In this document: piece after piece, positions 29,372 to 31,768 of the stretch
Layout: every line of letters starts with the position of its first letter
How positions within the stretch are numbered: the first letter of the stretch is position 1
Origin: CAYINU01 sp964364855
Lineage (GTDB): Bacteria; Margulisbacteria; Marinamargulisbacteria; CAYINU01
Direction of reading: 5' to 3'
Assembly (NCBI GenBank): GCA_964364855.1
Contig: CAYINU010000009.1
Span: 1 to 31,768 of the forward strand
Length of the DNA stretch: 31,768 bases
Translations under genes and position numbers: made by a program
The notes under the pieces: model-generated
The model's database searches: none
What the model was told of the DNA's origin: nothing
The model's input: only the letters and a program-made list of their open reading frames with translations

Positions 29372-30725
29372 GGACTGCGTAGGGTGTGTTTGCCTGAGTG
29401 GCGGGGTAAAACCGCGAAATATCTTTTCGAAACACGATTTGCACGTCGCCGGTAGGGCCATTCCGATTTTTGGCCACCACCAATTTGGTGGCGCTGGCGT
29501 CTTTTCTCCCCGATGACCGGTCCGAATCGTAATAGTCTTCGCGATGGATAAACATCACGATGTCGGCCGTCTGTTCGATTTCCCCTGTTTCACGCAAGTC
29601 GCTGAGCATGGGAATTTTGTCGTTTCGCTTTTCAACCTCGCGGCTGAGCTGGGACAATGCGATAACAGGCACGGCTGCTTCTTTGGCAAAGGCTTTTATT
29701 TCCCGTACGATATCGGATACCTCTTGGAAGCGGTTTTCAATCCGTTTTTTGCTGCTCCGCATCAATTGCAGGTAATCGATGATGACCAGGCGAACGTCTG
29801 TTTCCAGCTGCAGGCGCCGAATCTTGGCACGCAGTTCCAATGGGGACAAGCCGGCTGCATCGTCAATATAAATCGGGGCCTCGGATAAGGTGCCCATGGC
29901 CTTGGTAATGTCCCGGTATTCGGTTTCATGCAATTGGGCGGTTCTGAGACGGCTTGAGTCGATTTTGGCTTGGTAACATAGCAGCCGTAGGGCCAGCTGG
30001 TCTTTGGGCATTTCCAGGCTGAAAAAGGCCACAGGGATCTGATGCTGCACGGCAGCATTGACGGCAAAATTAAGTGCTAGAGCCGTTTTTCCCATGGCGG
30101 GCCGGGCGGCCAAGATCAACAAATCGGACTTCTGAAATCCCGATGTTAGTTCGTCCAAATCATGAAAGCCGGTTGGCACGCCCAAAATCTTGTTCTCGTT
30201 GTCGTAAATCGCGTGGATGCTATCCAAAACGGGCATCAGTACGTCTTTGAGCTTTACAAAATCATCGCGTACCCGTTCGCGGGACACATCCATAATGCGG
30301 CGCTGGGCAGATTCGAGGACTTCGTCCACTTCTTGGGTGGGGTCAAACGCCTCGGAAACGATGACACTACCCGCATCAATCAATTGCCGCAACAAAGCAG
30401 TCTCCACCACAATGTGGCCGTAGTTTTGGACGTTGTTGGCGGTAGGCACGGTATTCATGACATCTGCCAGATAGGACCGGCCGCCAATGTCGGTGAGCTT
30501 GCCCATTTCTTTTAAGGTTTGCGACACGGTGACCAGATCTACCGGTTCATTCTTTTGAAACAAAGACACGATAGCCTCAAAAATGAGGCGGTGGGCATCG
30601 CGATAGAAATAGTCGGGCTTAACGAAGCCAACCACCAGGGCAATGGCGTCTTTGGAGATCATCATGGATCCCAGTACGGATTGCTCGGCTTCTAAGTTGT
30701 GTGGGGGTATTTTTTCCGTGGCCAT
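29364..30725 (-). CDS. dnaB: Replicative DNA helicase DnaB
   Basis: DnaB is the hexameric replicative helicase. The 453-residue protein begins MATEKIPPHNLEAEQSVLGSM, the usual N terminus. It has the N-terminal primase-interaction domain, the RecA-like Walker A LAARPAMGKTALALN, FSLEMPKDQLALRLL (H1a), VIIDYLQLM (Walker B) and LSQLSREVEKR (H3), followed by SDLRETGEIEQTADIVMFIHRE. The start at ATG 30725 is chosen by family N terminus; ATG 30731 and TTG 30734 are also in frame. No intein is present. The lptD gene follows with an 8-bp overlap. Confidence 0.98.
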   Translation of the reverse strand: MATEKIPPHNLEAEQSVLGSMMISKDAIALVVGFVKPDYFYRDAHRLIFEAIVSLFQKNEPVDLVTVSQTLKEMGKLTDIGGRSYLADVMNTVPTANNVQNYGHIVVETALLRQLIDAGSVIVSEAFDPTQEVDEVLESAQRRIMDVSRERVRDDFVKLKDVLMPVLDSIHAIYDNENKILGVPTGFHDLDELTSGFQKSDLLILAARPAMGKTALALNFAVNAAVQHQIPVAFFSLEMPKDQLALRLLCYQAKIDSSRLRTAQLHETEYRDITKAMGTLSEAPIYIDDAAGLSPLELRAKIRRLQLETDVRLVIIDYLQLMRSSKKRIENRFQEVSDIVREIKAFAKEAAVPVIALSQLSREVEKRNDKIPMLSDLRETGEIEQTADIVMFIHREDYYDSDRSSGRKDASATKLVVAKNRNGPTGDVQIVFRKDISRFYPATQANTPYAVHA

Positions 30726-30804
30726 TCCCATCAAGGTATCACATTTGGAAAACCGCTAGAATGGCCATAAAAAGGGCAAGACTTCTCGTAGGGCCTCAAA
30801 AGGA

Positions 30805-30831
30805 AAAAGGGCCGGTTTTTCCGGCCCTTTT
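30805..30831 (-). terminator. Intrinsic terminator of the small barrel protein gene
   Basis: An 11-bp perfect stem, AAAAGGGCCGG with CCGGCCCTTTT, closes a 5-nt loop. Read on the minus strand it is followed by TTTTTCCTTTT. It begins 24 nt after the stop of the gene at 30855. Confidence 0.9.
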
Positions 30832-30854
30832 CGTATGAATCGCTTGCGAAAAGA

Positions 30855-31349
30855 CTAGAACTGGACGGTCGCGCCGATAATGGGCCAGGTCATCTCACCG
30901 AGAGTAACACTCACGGGAGTCCCCATGGTGTTCCATTCAAAGCTAAGAAGGGAAATTTTGAATCCAATCTTAAGCGTGTCGGTAAGTGGAAACATCCACT
31001 TTTTGATCAGGTTAATATCATAGGAAGTACCGGTCGCGCCAGCAAAGAGTCCATCGACATTGGATGCAGATGTTCCAAGCGCGATAAGCTCCACGTCTAT
31101 GCCCCCCAACAAAGGAACCGCATTTTCCATACCTAACAGGGCGTAATAACCAGCCGTTCCGGTATTCGTGGGAAAACTGGCGCCGCCGCCCACGATCCAT
31201 CGGTTGTTGACATTGCCCATAGGGACATAGGCTACGGCACCACCAACCTGCCCATCAAAAGAAGAATACAGGTCAAACGACCCCGCGAACGCTTGGGGTG
31301 CAGTGGCCAGAACCGCAGCCACCATTACCGCAAATGCGAATTTTTTCAT
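30855..31349 (-). CDS. Small secreted protein, probable outer-membrane beta-barrel
   Basis: No named family recognised. The 164-residue precursor has a textbook signal peptide (MKKFAFAVMVAAVLATAPQAFAG, cleavage after AFA). The mature part is rich in Gly and in alternating strands (GGAVAYVPMGNVNNRWIVGGG, GYYALLGMENAVPLLGG, IGFKISLLSFEW) and ends in TVQF, a terminal aromatic residue of the type recognised by BamA. The ATG at 31349 follows AAGGAG by 8 nt. With its own promoter, strong ribosome-binding site and strong terminator the gene is an independent, probably well-expressed unit between uvrA and dnaB. Confidence 0.8.
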   Translation of the reverse strand: MKKFAFAVMVAAVLATAPQAFAGSFDLYSSFDGQVGGAVAYVPMGNVNNRWIVGGGASFPTNTGTAGYYALLGMENAVPLLGGIDVELIALGTSASNVDGLFAGATGTSYDINLIKKWMFPLTDTLKIGFKISLLSFEWNTMGTPVSVTLGEMTWPIIGATVQF

Positions 31350-31392
31350 AAACAACACTCCTTCTAATCAGATTTTCATGGATTCGAAAATA

Positions 31393-31419
31393 AGTATAAC
31401 CGAGATTCAAAAAAATCAA
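31393..31419 (-). promoter_or_regulatory. Promoter of the small barrel protein gene
   Basis: On the minus strand TTGATT (31419-31414), a 15-nt spacer starting with a T-run, and TATACT (31398-31393). A leader of about 35 nt leads to AAGGAG and the ATG at 31349. The T-tract may act like an UP or spacer element. Confidence 0.6.
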
Positions 31420-31768
31420 GCCTTTTTTCTATTCAAAATAGGCTTTAAAAATTCACCGGTCGCGGAAGCAGGATTTTTGGCAATTTCTTCGGGGGTGCCG
31501 GTGGCCACGATCTGTCCTCCTTTTTCGCCGCCTTGCGGGCCCAAGTCAACAATATAGTCGGCGGTTTTGATCACGTCCAAATTGTGTTCGATGACGACGA
31601 CGGTGTTGCCGGTGTCGACCAGGCGATTCAATACGGTCAATAAATGGCGGACATCCTCAAAATGCAGCCCCGTCGTGGGCTCGTCGAGCAGATAAAGGGT
31701 TTTTCCGGTGGATCGTTTGGACAATTCTTTGGCCAGTTTCACGCGTTGGGCTTCACCGCCGCTGAGCG
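31416..31768 (-). CDS. uvrA: UvrABC system protein A, C-terminal fragment (cut by the window)
   Basis: About 117 C-terminal residues of UvrA, the damage-recognition ATPase of nucleotide excision repair. The visible part is the second ABC domain: signature LSGGEAQRVKLA at the window edge, Walker B LYLLDEPTTGLH, the H-loop VIEHNLDVIK and the terminal DLGPQGGEKGGQIVATGTPEEIA, all diagnostic for UvrA. The 5' part lies beyond 31768. Its stop overlaps the promoter of the downstream small barrel gene. Confidence 0.97.
   Translation of the reverse strand, partial: LSGGEAQRVKLAKELSKRSTGKTLYLLDEPTTGLHFEDVRHLLTVLNRLVDTGNTVVVIEHNLDVIKTADYIVDLGPQGGEKGGQIVATGTPEEIAKNPASATGEFLKPILNRKKA

Noticed and set aside
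1..31768. CRISPR array, rRNA genes or complete insertion sequences
   Set aside because: No regularly spaced direct repeats, no rRNA-like segments and no transposase ORF were found.

Overview
The window is one 31.8 kb stretch of a compact, double-membraned (LPS-type) bacterial chromosome. Evidence for a Gram-negative envelope is BamA, a Skp/OmpH chaperone, LpxD, LptD and several signal-peptide beta-barrel proteins. The BamA has about three POTRA domains, ThrRS lacks the TGS domain, and a DUF151 nuclease-family gene and a YjbH-like barrel are present. This mix does not look like a typical proteobacterium. A deep-branching or candidate phylum such as the Margulisbacteria is possible, but the sequence alone does not prove it.

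Layout. 1-1623 (+): 3' part of a UvrD/AddA-type helicase, ending in a 124-bp inverted-repeat element. 1724-15260 (-): one nearly gapless run of 13 genes, in transcription order an outer-membrane barrel protein, murC, murB, ddl, ftsQ, ftsA, ftsZ, bioF, bioH-like, bioC, bioD, bioA and an RsbU/SpoIIE phosphatase. Peptidoglycan precursor synthesis, the early divisome and most of biotin synthesis therefore share one unit, with start/stop overlaps at most junctions. 15385-15891 (+): an unrecognised protein with an S/T-P-rich tail. 15893-16471 (-): ComEA-like protein. 16546-20752 (+): secG, bamA, skp, lpxD and a YjbH-like barrel, an envelope-assembly unit driven by a very good promoter that predicts leaderless secG mRNA. 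20788-24877 (+): a HicB-like protein, thrS (interrupted by a 100-N scaffold gap that can be closed by eye), infC, rpmI, rplT and a DUF151 protein. 24890-24966: tRNA-Arg(UCU). 24967-25950: a small AT-richer islet with a 38-nt repeat of the tRNA 3' part (att-like), several inverted repeats, an XRE regulator and a decayed receiver-like ORF. 25973-27881 (+): holA and two unrecognised genes. 27836-30725 (-): dnaB then lptD. 30855-31349 (-): a small barrel-like secreted protein with its own promoter and terminator. 31416-31768 (-): 3' end of uvrA.

No rRNA genes, CRISPR arrays or intact transposons were seen. The most unusual items are: the dcw-biotin superoperon headed by a barrel protein with an LpoB/CsgG-like C-terminal domain (inferred); the tRNA-Arg att-like duplication with an inverted copy of the anticodon arm; the 124-bp palindromic element shared by two convergent gene ends; the out-of-frame Shine-Dalgarno and start with an A7 tract in front of infC; and repeated -10-like hexamers 6-9 nt before start codons, which suggest leaderless transcripts.
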